Shown here one piece after another: positions 6,881 through 15,244 of a stretch of 24,077 nt of DNA. The notes below the pieces were generated by a model that made no database searches, had not been told where the DNA came from, and worked only from the letters and a program-made list of their open reading frames with translations. Source of the DNA: Actinobacteria bacterium UBA3028 (GTDB lineage Bacteria > Actinomycetota > Actinomycetes > Nanopelagicales > Nanopelagicaceae); NCBI GenBank assembly GCA_002367715.1, contig DFDL01000005.1:26735-50811 (forward strand), in the 5' to 3' direction. The position numbers were made by a program, and so were the translations under genes. Each line of letters begins with the position of its first letter. The stretch's first letter is position 1.

Positions 6881-7734
6881 CGATGTACCGCTTGAGCTTT
6901 TATCTTCTTCGAAATCTCGCTCTCTGAATTCGTAAATCTCTTTGCCAGTTCCTCAGATATAGCCACACTTCGGTGTTTGCCCCCTGTGCAGCCGACAGCC
7001 AGCGTCAAATATTTGCGCCCCTCATGCATAAATCCCTCGGCCATAGTTTCAAAGAGCGACTGATATTTAGTTAAAAATTCTTGCACATTTGAATTCGCAA
7101 GAACGTTCTCTGAAACAGCGCTATCCAGCCCTGTTAGTGGGCGAAGCTCTGGATTCCAATGTGGATTGGCAATAAATCTGCAGTCCATAACGAGGTCAGC
7201 ATCAACGGGAATTCCATATTTGTAGCCAAAGGAGAGAATATTTACCCGTAAGTTAGTGTCAGAGCTCTCGCTAAAAATCTCATTGATCCTTGATTCAAGT
7301 TGATGAACGTTAAGTGAGGAGGAGTCAATAACAAGATCTGCAGCGGATCTGATTTCTTGCAATCGCTCACGCTCTCGTTGGATACCATCTAAAATTCGAT
7401 CCGAGCCCTGCAGTGGGTGAGGCCTGCGGGTAGCTTCAAATCGGCGGACCAATGATTCATCAGATGCATCGATGAAAATAATACGTTTGGCAATATTCTT
7501 ATCTCCCAAATCTGCCAGTGATTTACTTAGATCGTCGAAGAACTCACCTCCTCTGACATCGATTACAACTGCAATTGTGGAGGGGTTCAATACTGCAATT
7601 TCAAAGAGTGTGGAAACCATTGAAGGCGGTAAATTATCTACAACATACCAGCCAAGATCTTCCAATGCGTGAGCGACCGTGGATTTACCTGCGCCACTCA
7701 TTCCAGTAATAACTAGAACTTCATTGGAACTCAT
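6859..7734 (-). CDS. rapZ: RapZ-family nucleotide-binding protein (YvcJ-like)
   Basis: Protein of 291 residues, standard length. The N-terminal P-loop domain has Walker A GMSGAGKST (residues 11-19), followed by GWYVVDNLPPSM. The C-terminal domain has LSFGYKYGIP, DCRFIANPHW and the end motif VGCTGGKHRSV, all characteristic of RapZ/YvcJ. In E. coli RapZ is an RNA-binding adaptor controlling glmS. In Gram-positives the protein hydrolyses nucleotides and its target is unsettled, so the cellular role here is uncertain. It is the last gene of the coaE-uvrBAC-rapZ run, starting 12 bp after the uvrC stop with a GAGG-type ribosome-binding site in the spacer. The absence of its usual neighbour yvcK is notable. 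Confidence 0.93.
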   Translation of the reverse strand: MSSNEVLVITGMSGAGKSTVAHALEDLGWYVVDNLPPSMVSTLFEIAVLNPSTIAVVIDVRGGEFFDDLSKSLADLGDKNIAKRIIFIDASDESLVRRFEATRRPHPLQGSDRILDGIQRERERLQEIRSAADLVIDSSSLNVHQLESRINEIFSESSDTNLRVNILSFGYKYGIPVDADLVMDCRFIANPHWNPELRPLTGLDSAVSENVLANSNVQEFLTKYQSLFETMAEGFMHEGRKYLTLAVGCTGGKHRSVAISEELAKRFTNSESEISKKIKAQAVHRDLGREI

Positions 7735-7746
7735 TTGCCTATCCTC

Positions 7747-9669
7747 TCAAGAAATCTCACCAGTTTCCATATCTACCTGAAACTCGATCGAGCTCTCGGG
7801 GCTATGCTCAACTTTTAGGTGATCAAAAATTGCCTGCGCCACCCGATTGCCGATTCCTGGGATTGCCGAGATTTCGGCTACCGAAGCTTTGCGAATAGCA
7901 GAGACAGAACCAAAAACTTCGAGCAGGGCCCGTCTTCGAGACTCTCCCAATTTAGGAATATCATCCAACAGTGATTCGAGCATTACCTTTGATCTCTTAC
8001 TTCTGTGGAAAGTTATGGCAAAGCGATGTGCTTCATCTCGTATCCGCTGTAACAGATAGAGCCCCTCACTGTGCCTGGGAAAAATGATTGGCTCTTTGCT
8101 CTCTGGCAACCAGACTTCTTCAAGTCGCTTAGCTAGACCACAGATTGAAATGTCAGAAATTCCTAGGTCAGCTAGAGCTCGTACGGCTGCTGCAACTTGT
8201 GGGGCGCCACCATCAACGACAATAAGTTGTGGTGGGTAAGCAAATTTCGGACGTGCACCCCCCAATTGCGATATCTCTGAATTATCAATCTCCCGTTCAG
8301 CTAAATATCGCTTCAGCCTTCTAGTCAATACGTGGTGCATCGCTCTCGTGTCATCGAAACCAGCATCATCATCAATTGCAAATCGACGGTAGTCACTCTT
8401 CTTAATTTGACCATCCTCAAATACAACCATCGAGGCCACCATATGTTTGCCCTGAATATTGGAGATGTCAAAGCATTCAATTCGAAGTGGTAATTCAGGT
8501 AGATCAAGGAGGTTGGCAATCTCCTCCAAGGCTCTGCCTGAAACTGCGGCATCATTAGATCGTTTGCTCAAGTACTGAATTAGGGCTTGATTTGCATTGC
8601 GCTTTACTGTCGCTACTACATCAAATTTATCGCCCCGAATGGGCTTGGAGATGGTGACTCTCTTCCCAAGCCTCTCGCTTAGCCAACTTTCAACGGTCTG
8701 CAAATCTTGTGGCAACTCATCAACCAGAATCTCAGTTGGCGGATCTAACTCTGAGTAAATTTTTGCAAGCATCGCCTCAATAACACTCTGATCTTCAAGG
8801 ACATCTGCACGATCTAATATCCACGATCTAGAGCCAACGACTCGGCCAAACCTAACTGTAAATAGCGTGATCGCGCTGTGCGTGATTTCAGAGAATGAGG
8901 CCAAGATATCAGCAGAGAAATTCTCACTTAGAAATGTTCCGGCCGTCTCTGAAGATTTTTCAATTGCCGCAATCTGATCACGAATCTTTGCTGCCCGCTC
9001 AAACTCTTCGCTATCCGCAGCCTTCTGCATATCCTTGCTCAGAGTTTCTGCTACGTCACCAGAATTTGAGTCCACAAAATTAATCAGCTTCTGAGCTAAA
9101 AGTTGGTGATCATCCTTTGAAATCCATTCAACACAAGGTGCGGCACATTTGCCAATATCACCAAGTAGGCACTGGCGGCCACTTTTAGCTGCTCTAGAGA
9201 AATTCGAATCGGTGCAGCTTCTAATCGGGTATAACTTCTGCATCACATCAAAGGTACTTCGAAGCGCCCAGGCATGTGCATATGGTCCAAAGTATTTAAC
9301 GCCTGCTCGCTTCTTAGCGCGCGAAATAAAGAGCCTGGGGTATTCATCTTTTATGCTCACGGCCAGATAAGGATAAGACTTATCATCTTTGAATTGGATG
9401 TTGTACTTGGGGTTCTCGGTCTTAATCCAGGTGAATTCAAGTTGAAGCGCTTCAATTTCAGTATTCACCACGGTCCAGTCGATTCGTACGGCTGAGTGAA
9501 CCATTCGATAAGTCTTCTCTGGCAAGTTCTTCTGGAAATATGAATTTAGCCGATTCCTTAAATTCTTTGCCTTGCCAACATATATGACCCGATCTTTATC
9601 ATCAAAGAATCTATAGACGCCAGGATCTGTTGGAATTGAAGTCGGGCGGTAGCTCTGCGGATCTGCCAT
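7747..9669 (-). CDS. uvrC: UvrABC excinuclease subunit C
   Basis: Protein of 640 residues. It makes both incisions flanking a UvrB-marked DNA lesion. The GIY-YIG nuclease domain is at about 14-92 (GVY at 17-19, IYVG at 29-32, R40). A cysteine-rich segment holds C152, C167, C175 and C179. A UVR (UvrB-binding) motif follows at about 207-238. The second, RNase H-like nuclease domain is marked by IECFDISNIQG and VVDGGAPQV, and a helix-hairpin-helix pair closes the protein (FGSVSAIRKASVAEISAIPGIG region, reading in part LLEVFGS...IPGIGNRVA). The frame is open further upstream into uvrA, but homology begins at MADPQSYRPTSIPTDPGVY, so ATG 9669 is chosen. It starts 5 bp after the uvrA stop, indicating co-translation with uvrA. 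Confidence 0.96.
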   Translation of the reverse strand: MADPQSYRPTSIPTDPGVYRFFDDKDRVIYVGKAKNLRNRLNSYFQKNLPEKTYRMVHSAVRIDWTVVNTEIEALQLEFTWIKTENPKYNIQFKDDKSYPYLAVSIKDEYPRLFISRAKKRAGVKYFGPYAHAWALRSTFDVMQKLYPIRSCTDSNFSRAAKSGRQCLLGDIGKCAAPCVEWISKDDHQLLAQKLINFVDSNSGDVAETLSKDMQKAADSEEFERAAKIRDQIAAIEKSSETAGTFLSENFSADILASFSEITHSAITLFTVRFGRVVGSRSWILDRADVLEDQSVIEAMLAKIYSELDPPTEILVDELPQDLQTVESWLSERLGKRVTISKPIRGDKFDVVATVKRNANQALIQYLSKRSNDAAVSGRALEEIANLLDLPELPLRIECFDISNIQGKHMVASMVVFEDGQIKKSDYRRFAIDDDAGFDDTRAMHHVLTRRLKRYLAEREIDNSEISQLGGARPKFAYPPQLIVVDGGAPQVAAAVRALADLGISDISICGLAKRLEEVWLPESKEPIIFPRHSEGLYLLQRIRDEAHRFAITFHRSKRSKVMLESLLDDIPKLGESRRRALLEVFGSVSAIRKASVAEISAIPGIGNRVAQAIFDHLKVEHSPESSIEFQVDMETGEIS

Positions 9670-9674
9670 AGCCT

Positions 9675-12518
9675 TTAGGCCTTGAGCGACTCGGCCAGGA
9701 ATGTGGCTGTATAGCTCGCCTTGCTCTTGGCAACAAGTTCCGGAGTTCCTTCTGCAATAACAAGTCCACCCCCAGAACCACCTTCTGGGCCTAGATCGAT
9801 AATCCAATCTGCGGATTTAATAACATCCAAATTGTGTTCGATAACAATTACTGTGTTTCCAGAATCAACCAAGCGATTTAAAACTATAAGTAACTTTCTG
9901 ACATCTTCAAAGTGCAGCCCGGTTGTAGGTTCATCTAGGACATAGATAGTTCGCCCCGTTGAGCGCCGCTGTAATTCGGTGGCCAGCTTTACGCGCTGTG
10001 CCTCGCCCCCAGAGAGTGTTGGGGCTGATTGGCCCAAACGTACATAACCCAGGCCAACATCATTTAGCGTCTTTAAATAACGAGCAATTGTTGGGACCGA
10101 CTCAAAGAATTCAAAGGCTCCCTCGATCGGCATATCCAAAACTTGAGCGATGGTCTTGCCCTTATAGTGCACTTCAAGAGTCTCTCGGTTATATCGAGCA
10201 CCGTGGCAAACTTCGCAGGGTACATAGACATCGGGCAAAAAATTCATCTCGATAGTGATAGTTCCATCGCCTGCGCAATTCTCACAGCGCCCTCCCTTTA
10301 CATTAAATGAGAATCTGCCCTGTAGATATCCGCGGATTTTTGCCTCTGTCGTCTCAGCAAATAGCGCTCGAACTTTATCGAATAAGCCGGTATATGTTGC
10401 AGGATTTGACCTAGGAGTCCGGCCGATTGGCGATTGATCAACATGTACTACCTTGTCTAGGAAATCTAGGCCTGATATAGATTTGTGGCGACCAGGAACT
10501 ATCCGAGCGCCATTTAATTTATTTGCCAGGACCGAGTATAAAATGTCATTTACGAGAGTTGATTTACCAGAGCCACTAACGCCAGATATTGCTACAAATG
10601 CTCCGAGCGGAAAGGTGACATCAATATTCTGCAGATTATTCTCACGCGCTCCCTTGACGACCAGACTACGTTTTAGATCTATCTCGCGCCGCTTCTTAGG
10701 AACTTCAATTTTGGTTCGCCCCGCTAAATAAGCACCAGTAATCGAATCCTTGGCAGATATGAGTGCTTGATAGTCTCCTGATGAGACGACATGTCCTCCG
10801 TGCTCACCTGCCCCAGGTCCAATATCTACTATCCAGTCAGCAGTTCTAATTGTGTCTTCATCATGCTCAACAATAATTAGCGTATTTCCAAGATCTCGCA
10901 ATCTGGTGAGGGTATCGATCAATCTCCGATTATCTCTCTGGTGTAGACCGATGCTTGGCTCATCTAAAACATAGAGAACGCCAACGAGGCCAGAGCCAAT
11001 CTGGGTTGCAAGTCGAATGCGTTGGGCTTCTCCGCCAGAGAGCGTTGCCGCTGGTCTATCTAGTGAGAGGTAATCGAGTCCAACATCTAGCAAGAATCCC
11101 AACCTTGCATTTACCTCTTTTAAGACGCGCTCGGCAATCTGCTTCTCTCGCGCATTGAGTGAGATCTTCTGTAGAAAAACTGCACAATCTTTTATCGAAA
11201 GTTCACAGATCGCGGCAATACTCTTCTCGCCAATTGTTACAGCTAATACCTCTGGTTTAAGTCTGGTTCCTTTACATACCGGACAAGGTGTCTCTCGCAT
11301 ATAGGCCTCATACTTATCACGAGAAAAATCGCTATCAGTTTCAGAGTGGCGACGTTCTATAAATGAGACAACGCCCTCGAATCCAGTTGAATAATTACGT
11401 ACGCGGCCATAGCGATTCTTGTACTTAACATGGACTTCATAATCCCAGCCATGGAGAATCGCCTCGCGAGCTTTAGTTGATAATTTTCGCCAAGGGTTGT
11501 CTAGCGAAAATTTAAGCTCTCCCGCCAGAGCTTCAAGTAGCCTCGAGAAATATTCAGATGATTGGCCACCCGACCAAGGAGCAATCGCGCCGCCGTTGAT
11601 CGATAAATCGCCATCTGGAATCACAAGCTCTTCATCGACCTCAAGTTTTGTACCAATTCCCGTGCACTCAGGACAGGCGCCAAATGGCGAGTTAAAGGAG
11701 AATGATCTCGGTTCGAGCTCTTCAAATGAGAGCTCGCAATCATGACAGGCCATGTGCTCACTAAAGGTTCGCTCCCTACCAGGGGCTCCGATTTTTACAT
11801 CAATAAAATCTAGAATCACTAAACCACTTGCTAAACGAAGAGCTGTCTCAATTGAATCAGTTAACCTGGTCTTAGATTCTGCCTTAACCGTTAATCGATC
11901 AACTACTACTTCAATAGTGTGCTTCTCTTGCTTCTTTAATTTTGGGACTTCGGCAATCGCATAGACAACACCATCTACTCGGACTCTTGAAAAGCCTTGG
12001 GTTGTGAAATCCTTAAAGAGATCTAAGAACTCACCCTTGCGGGCACGAACTACTGGAGCAAGAACTAAAAATTTTGTGGCTTCAGGCATTGCCAGAATTT
12101 GATCAACAATATTCTGCGGGCTCTGCTTTGCTATTGCTTTTCCACAGCTAGGACAATGTGGTCGACCAGCTCTTGCAAAGAGCAGCCTTAGATAATCGTA
12201 GACTTCAGTAATCGTGCCAACTGTTGAGCGTGGATTGCGATTAGTAGATTTTTGATCTATTGATACTGCTGGCGAGAGCCCTTCGATAAAATCAACATCA
12301 GGCTTATCCATCTGCCCCAAAAATTGTCTGGCGTATGCCGAGAGTGATTCAACATATCTGCGCTGTCCTTCAGCAAAAATCGTATCAAAGGCAAGTGAAG
12401 ATTTTCCAGATCCCGAAAGTCCGGTGAAGACAATTAGCGAATTTCGCGGCAAATCTATCGAAACATTCTTTAAGTTATGTTCGCGTGCTCCCCTAACGAC
12501 CAGCCTATCGATGCTCAA
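9675..12518 (-). CDS. uvrA: UvrABC excinuclease subunit A
   Basis: ATPase of 947 residues that scans DNA for lesions and loads UvrB. Two ABC modules are visible. The first has Walker A TGLSGSGKSS near the N-terminus and signature TLSGGEAQRIRLATQ mid-protein. The second has SGVSGSGKST and TLSGGEAQRVKLATE. Zinc sites show as CPSC, then CHDC paired with CPEC, and CENC paired with CEVC. The start is TTG at 12518, overlapping the uvrB stop as TTGA (4 bp), with a GGAAGAGGCGGG purine tract just upstream. Homology begins immediately (MSIDRLVVRGAREHNLKNV), so this start is well supported. The coupling should keep UvrA and UvrB synthesis linked. Confidence 0.97.
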   Translation of the reverse strand: MSIDRLVVRGAREHNLKNVSIDLPRNSLIVFTGLSGSGKSSLAFDTIFAEGQRRYVESLSAYARQFLGQMDKPDVDFIEGLSPAVSIDQKSTNRNPRSTVGTITEVYDYLRLLFARAGRPHCPSCGKAIAKQSPQNIVDQILAMPEATKFLVLAPVVRARKGEFLDLFKDFTTQGFSRVRVDGVVYAIAEVPKLKKQEKHTIEVVVDRLTVKAESKTRLTDSIETALRLASGLVILDFIDVKIGAPGRERTFSEHMACHDCELSFEELEPRSFSFNSPFGACPECTGIGTKLEVDEELVIPDGDLSINGGAIAPWSGGQSSEYFSRLLEALAGELKFSLDNPWRKLSTKAREAILHGWDYEVHVKYKNRYGRVRNYSTGFEGVVSFIERRHSETDSDFSRDKYEAYMRETPCPVCKGTRLKPEVLAVTIGEKSIAAICELSIKDCAVFLQKISLNAREKQIAERVLKEVNARLGFLLDVGLDYLSLDRPAATLSGGEAQRIRLATQIGSGLVGVLYVLDEPSIGLHQRDNRRLIDTLTRLRDLGNTLIIVEHDEDTIRTADWIVDIGPGAGEHGGHVVSSGDYQALISAKDSITGAYLAGRTKIEVPKKRREIDLKRSLVVKGARENNLQNIDVTFPLGAFVAISGVSGSGKSTLVNDILYSVLANKLNGARIVPGRHKSISGLDFLDKVVHVDQSPIGRTPRSNPATYTGLFDKVRALFAETTEAKIRGYLQGRFSFNVKGGRCENCAGDGTITIEMNFLPDVYVPCEVCHGARYNRETLEVHYKGKTIAQVLDMPIEGAFEFFESVPTIARYLKTLNDVGLGYVRLGQSAPTLSGGEAQRVKLATELQRRSTGRTIYVLDEPTTGLHFEDVRKLLIVLNRLVDSGNTVIVIEHNLDVIKSADWIIDLGPEGGSGGGLVIAEGTPELVAKSKASYTATFLAESLKA

Positions 12519-14569
12519 GTTCCCGCCTCTTCCATTCCGCGAAGCTCTTTCTTGAGCTCTCTGATCTCGTCTCTAAATCTAGCCGCCAACTCAAAATGCA
12601 GATCACTCGCTGCTAACTTCATCTGATCAGTGAGTGATTCTATGAGACCAATTAGCTCTTGTCGCGGCATGGAATGAGCTGACTTCGCAATTCCAGATGA
12701 TGGGACTTTGCCACCCAACCCTTCAGTATCTAGAGCCTCTTTCGTTATTAAGTCAGTTATATCAGCTATCTTTTTACGAAGTGGGGTTGGATCGATTCCG
12801 TGCTCGGTGTTATATGCGACCTGCTTTGCCCTGCGCCGGTTGGTCTCATCAATCGCCTGAGCCATAGCTGGTGTGATGCTATCGGCATACATGTGAACTT
12901 CACCGGAAACATTTCTTGCTGCTCGGCCAATTGTCTGAATTAGTGAGGTAGCCGAGCGAAGAAAACCTTGCTTATCAGCATCCAAAATTGCAACTAGTGA
13001 GACTTCTGGAAGGTCGAGACCTTCGCGAAGTAGATTTATTCCGATAAGAACATCGTATTCACCTGACCTAAGTTCGCGAAGAAGTTCAACTCTACGTAAA
13101 GTGTCGACCTCCGAATGTAAATACCTAACTCGAATACCAAGTTCCATTAAATAGTCAGTTAAATCCTCAGACATCTTTTTGGTAAGTGTCGTAACCAAGA
13201 TCCGCTCATTCTTTGCGGCACGAAGATTAATCTCATAGACCAGATCATCAATCTGACCCTTGATAGGTTTAATAACAATCTTGGGATCTATAAGGCCTGT
13301 AGGTCGAATAACTTGTTCTACGAATTGACCACCGGTCTTCTCAAGTTCATATTTGCCAGGTGTGGCCGAAAGGTAAACAGTCTGTCCCTTACGTTCAATA
13401 AATTCGGCAAAGCGTAGCGGTCGGTTGTCCATCGCAGAAGGTAGACGGAAACCATGTTCTACGAGGGTTCGCTTACGAGAGGCGTCACCTTCATACATCG
13501 CTCCTATCTGCGGAACTGTTACATGAGACTCATCGATAACCACGAGAAAATCTTCAGGAAAGTAATCCAACAAACAGTTTGGTGGTGATCCCACACCTCT
13601 GCCATCGATATGTCTGGAGTAGTTTTCAATACCAGAGCAGAAACCAAGTTGGCGCATCATCTCAATATCAAAGGTCGTCCGCATTCGGATTCGCTGTGCT
13701 TCCAATAATTTATTCTGACGTTCAAATTCATCGACTTTAGATTCCATCTCGAGCTGGATTGCATCAATTGCCCGATTCATAGTCTCAGGGCCAGCCGAAT
13801 AATGACTCGCAGGGAAGATATACATCTCGGTTTCATCTCGGATTATTTCACCAGTTAGCGGATGCAACGTGGTGATCCGCTCTATCTCATCGCCAAACAT
13901 TTCGATACGAAGCGCTAGCTCTTCATACATCGGAATTATCTCGATCGTATCTCCACGAACTCGAAATGTGCCACGCTCAAATGTCATGTCATTTCGCTTA
14001 TATTGAATATCAACAAACTTTCTAAGTAGCGCATTTCGCTCTATCGAATCACCGATTTGTAACTTAATCATCCGATCCACATATTCCTGTGGAGTTCCAA
14101 GACCATAGATGCATGAGACTGTTGCTACCACGATTACATCACGGCGAGTTAGGAGCGAATTTGTCGCCGAATGTCGCAGACGTTCAACCTCACTATTTAC
14201 CGAACTATCTTTCTCTATAAAGGTATCAGTCTGCGGAACGTATGCCTCTGGCTGGTAATAATCGTAGTAAGAGACAAAATATTCGACCGCATTATTTGGC
14301 ATTAACTCCCGGAACTCGTTAGCAAGTTGTGCCGCAAGAGTCTTGTTGGGTGCCAAGACAAGGGTTGGTCTCTGCAATTTTTCGATTAGCCAAGCTGTGG
14401 TTGCTGATTTTCCAGTACCAGTTGCACCTAGTAAAACCACATCCTTCTCGCCAGCATTGATTCGCTCCACCAGTTCTGCGATTGCAGTCGGTTGGTCTCC
14501 TGAGGGGATGTAATCACTAATGACTTCAAATGGATTTAATTTACGGGCAAGATCTGTTATTGGGCGCAT
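12515..14569 (-). CDS. uvrB: UvrABC excinuclease subunit B
   Basis: Helicase-like damage-verification subunit of 684 residues. Walker A is GATGTGKSA (48-56, K54). The lesion-probing beta-hairpin is VSYYDYYQPEAYVPQTDTFI. VVIDESH is the DEAH-like motif II, and YLSATPG and QTIGRAARN are the later helicase motifs. The C-terminal UVR domain (LIESLTDQMKLAASDLHFE onward) binds UvrC. ATG 14569 lies 3 bp after the coaE stop and has little ribosome-binding site, suggesting coupling to coaE. The gene order coaE-uvrB is widespread in actinobacteria; direct adjacency of uvrB to uvrA and uvrC is a compaction. Confidence 0.97.
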   Translation of the reverse strand: MRPITDLARKLNPFEVISDYIPSGDQPTAIAELVERINAGEKDVVLLGATGTGKSATTAWLIEKLQRPTLVLAPNKTLAAQLANEFRELMPNNAVEYFVSYYDYYQPEAYVPQTDTFIEKDSSVNSEVERLRHSATNSLLTRRDVIVVATVSCIYGLGTPQEYVDRMIKLQIGDSIERNALLRKFVDIQYKRNDMTFERGTFRVRGDTIEIIPMYEELALRIEMFGDEIERITTLHPLTGEIIRDETEMYIFPASHYSAGPETMNRAIDAIQLEMESKVDEFERQNKLLEAQRIRMRTTFDIEMMRQLGFCSGIENYSRHIDGRGVGSPPNCLLDYFPEDFLVVIDESHVTVPQIGAMYEGDASRKRTLVEHGFRLPSAMDNRPLRFAEFIERKGQTVYLSATPGKYELEKTGGQFVEQVIRPTGLIDPKIVIKPIKGQIDDLVYEINLRAAKNERILVTTLTKKMSEDLTDYLMELGIRVRYLHSEVDTLRRVELLRELRSGEYDVLIGINLLREGLDLPEVSLVAILDADKQGFLRSATSLIQTIGRAARNVSGEVHMYADSITPAMAQAIDETNRRRAKQVAYNTEHGIDPTPLRKKIADITDLITKEALDTEGLGGKVPSSGIAKSAHSMPRQELIGLIESLTDQMKLAASDLHFELAARFRDEIRELKKELRGMEEAGT

Positions 14570-14572
14570 GGG

Positions 14573-15178
14573 CTATGCCATTTTTGCTTCTGCTCTTGGC
14601 AGAAGAACGTCCTCATAGATATTCTCAACTTGGCGCAACAAAGTATCTAGATCTCCACTATTTTCAAAGACGCTATCTGCGATATCGCTTCGCTCGCTAT
14701 CACTAGCTTGCGCCTTCAATCTGGCATCAATCTCATAGCTCTTCATGCCTCGTGCTTTGAGTCTTGCGATACGCACTTCAAGCGGCGCAGTTACAGTGAT
14801 TACATAATCAAATCTATCTTTGGCCGCTTTTTCAACAAGAATCGGTATCTGGTAGATAATGACAGAATTCAAAGGGCTTGCTTCCACAATCTCTTCAAAG
14901 GCTTGTAAGACTCGGGGATGGATAATGCCTTCAAGCCTCAACAGCTTCTGCTTATCAGCAAAGACTATTTCTGCTAATTTCGCTCGATCCAGTAACCCAT
15001 TTGTAAGAATCTCATCGCCGAATGCTGAAACTAATTCATCAAAACCTTCAGTGCCACGCTCAACAACCGCGCGTGCAAGTTGGTCAGCATCAATAACCAC
15101 TGCGCCAAGATCTTCAAAGAAATCCCCCGCAACAGATTTACCGGAACCTATTCCACCGGTAAGCGCAACTTTTAACAC
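14573..15178 (-). CDS. coaE: Dephospho-CoA kinase
   Basis: Protein of 201 residues catalysing the last step of coenzyme A synthesis: ATP-dependent phosphorylation of the 3'-hydroxyl of the ribose in dephospho-CoA. The P-loop is GGIGSGKS (8-15, K14), followed by VIDADQLARAVVERG and HPRV, typical of CoaE. Some actinobacterial CoaE proteins carry a long C-terminal UPF0157-like extension; this one is the short form. The start is GTG at 15178. A TAAGAT hexamer ends 6 nt before it, which fits a leaderless transcript (separate entry). It follows the rpsA terminator and leads the repair operon. Confidence 0.95.
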   Translation of the reverse strand: MLKVALTGGIGSGKSVAGDFFEDLGAVVIDADQLARAVVERGTEGFDELVSAFGDEILTNGLLDRAKLAEIVFADKQKLLRLEGIIHPRVLQAFEEIVEASPLNSVIIYQIPILVEKAAKDRFDYVITVTAPLEVRIARLKARGMKSYEIDARLKAQASDSERSDIADSVFENSGDLDTLLRQVENIYEDVLLPRAEAKMA

Positions 15179-15184
15179 CTTGCA

Positions 15185-15190
15185 ATCTTA
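15185..15190 (-). promoter_or_regulatory. Predicted leaderless -10 element of the coaE-uvrBAC-rapZ operon
   Basis: TAAGAT on the minus strand fits the actinobacterial TANNNT -10 consensus. It lies 6 nt before the coaE GTG, the spacing expected when transcription begins at the start codon itself. No -35 is recognisable; its place is taken by the rpsA terminator stem. The 27 nt between the terminator and GTG leave no room for a conventional leader. Confidence 0.45.
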
Positions 15191-15204
15191 TCTTTTAAAA
15201 TGAA

Positions 15205-15232
15205 AAGGGCCCTGACCGAAGTCAAGGCCCTT
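15205..15232 (-). terminator. Intrinsic terminator of rpsA with a UUCG tetraloop
   Basis: A 12-bp stem (AAGGGCCTTGAC pairing with GTCAGGGCCCTT, one G-T wobble) closes on a TTCG loop flanked C/G, the extra-stable cUUCGg tetraloop. On the minus strand it begins 12 nt after the rpsA stop and is followed by TTTTCATTTT. It separates rpsA from coaE. Confidence 0.85.
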
Positions 15233-15244
15233 AACGCTATTTTC

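Noticed and set aside
7100..7109. AGAACGTTCT palindrome as an operator like the one before gap, or a LexA box
   Set aside because: It lies within rapZ coding sequence far from any start, and it does not match the TCGAAC-N4-GTTCGA actinobacterial LexA pattern. No LexA box was found before the uvr genes either.
9670..9807. Upstream extension of uvrC into uvrA
   Set aside because: The 46 extra residues are a frame shadow of the uvrA C-terminus; UvrC homology starts at the ATG at 9669.
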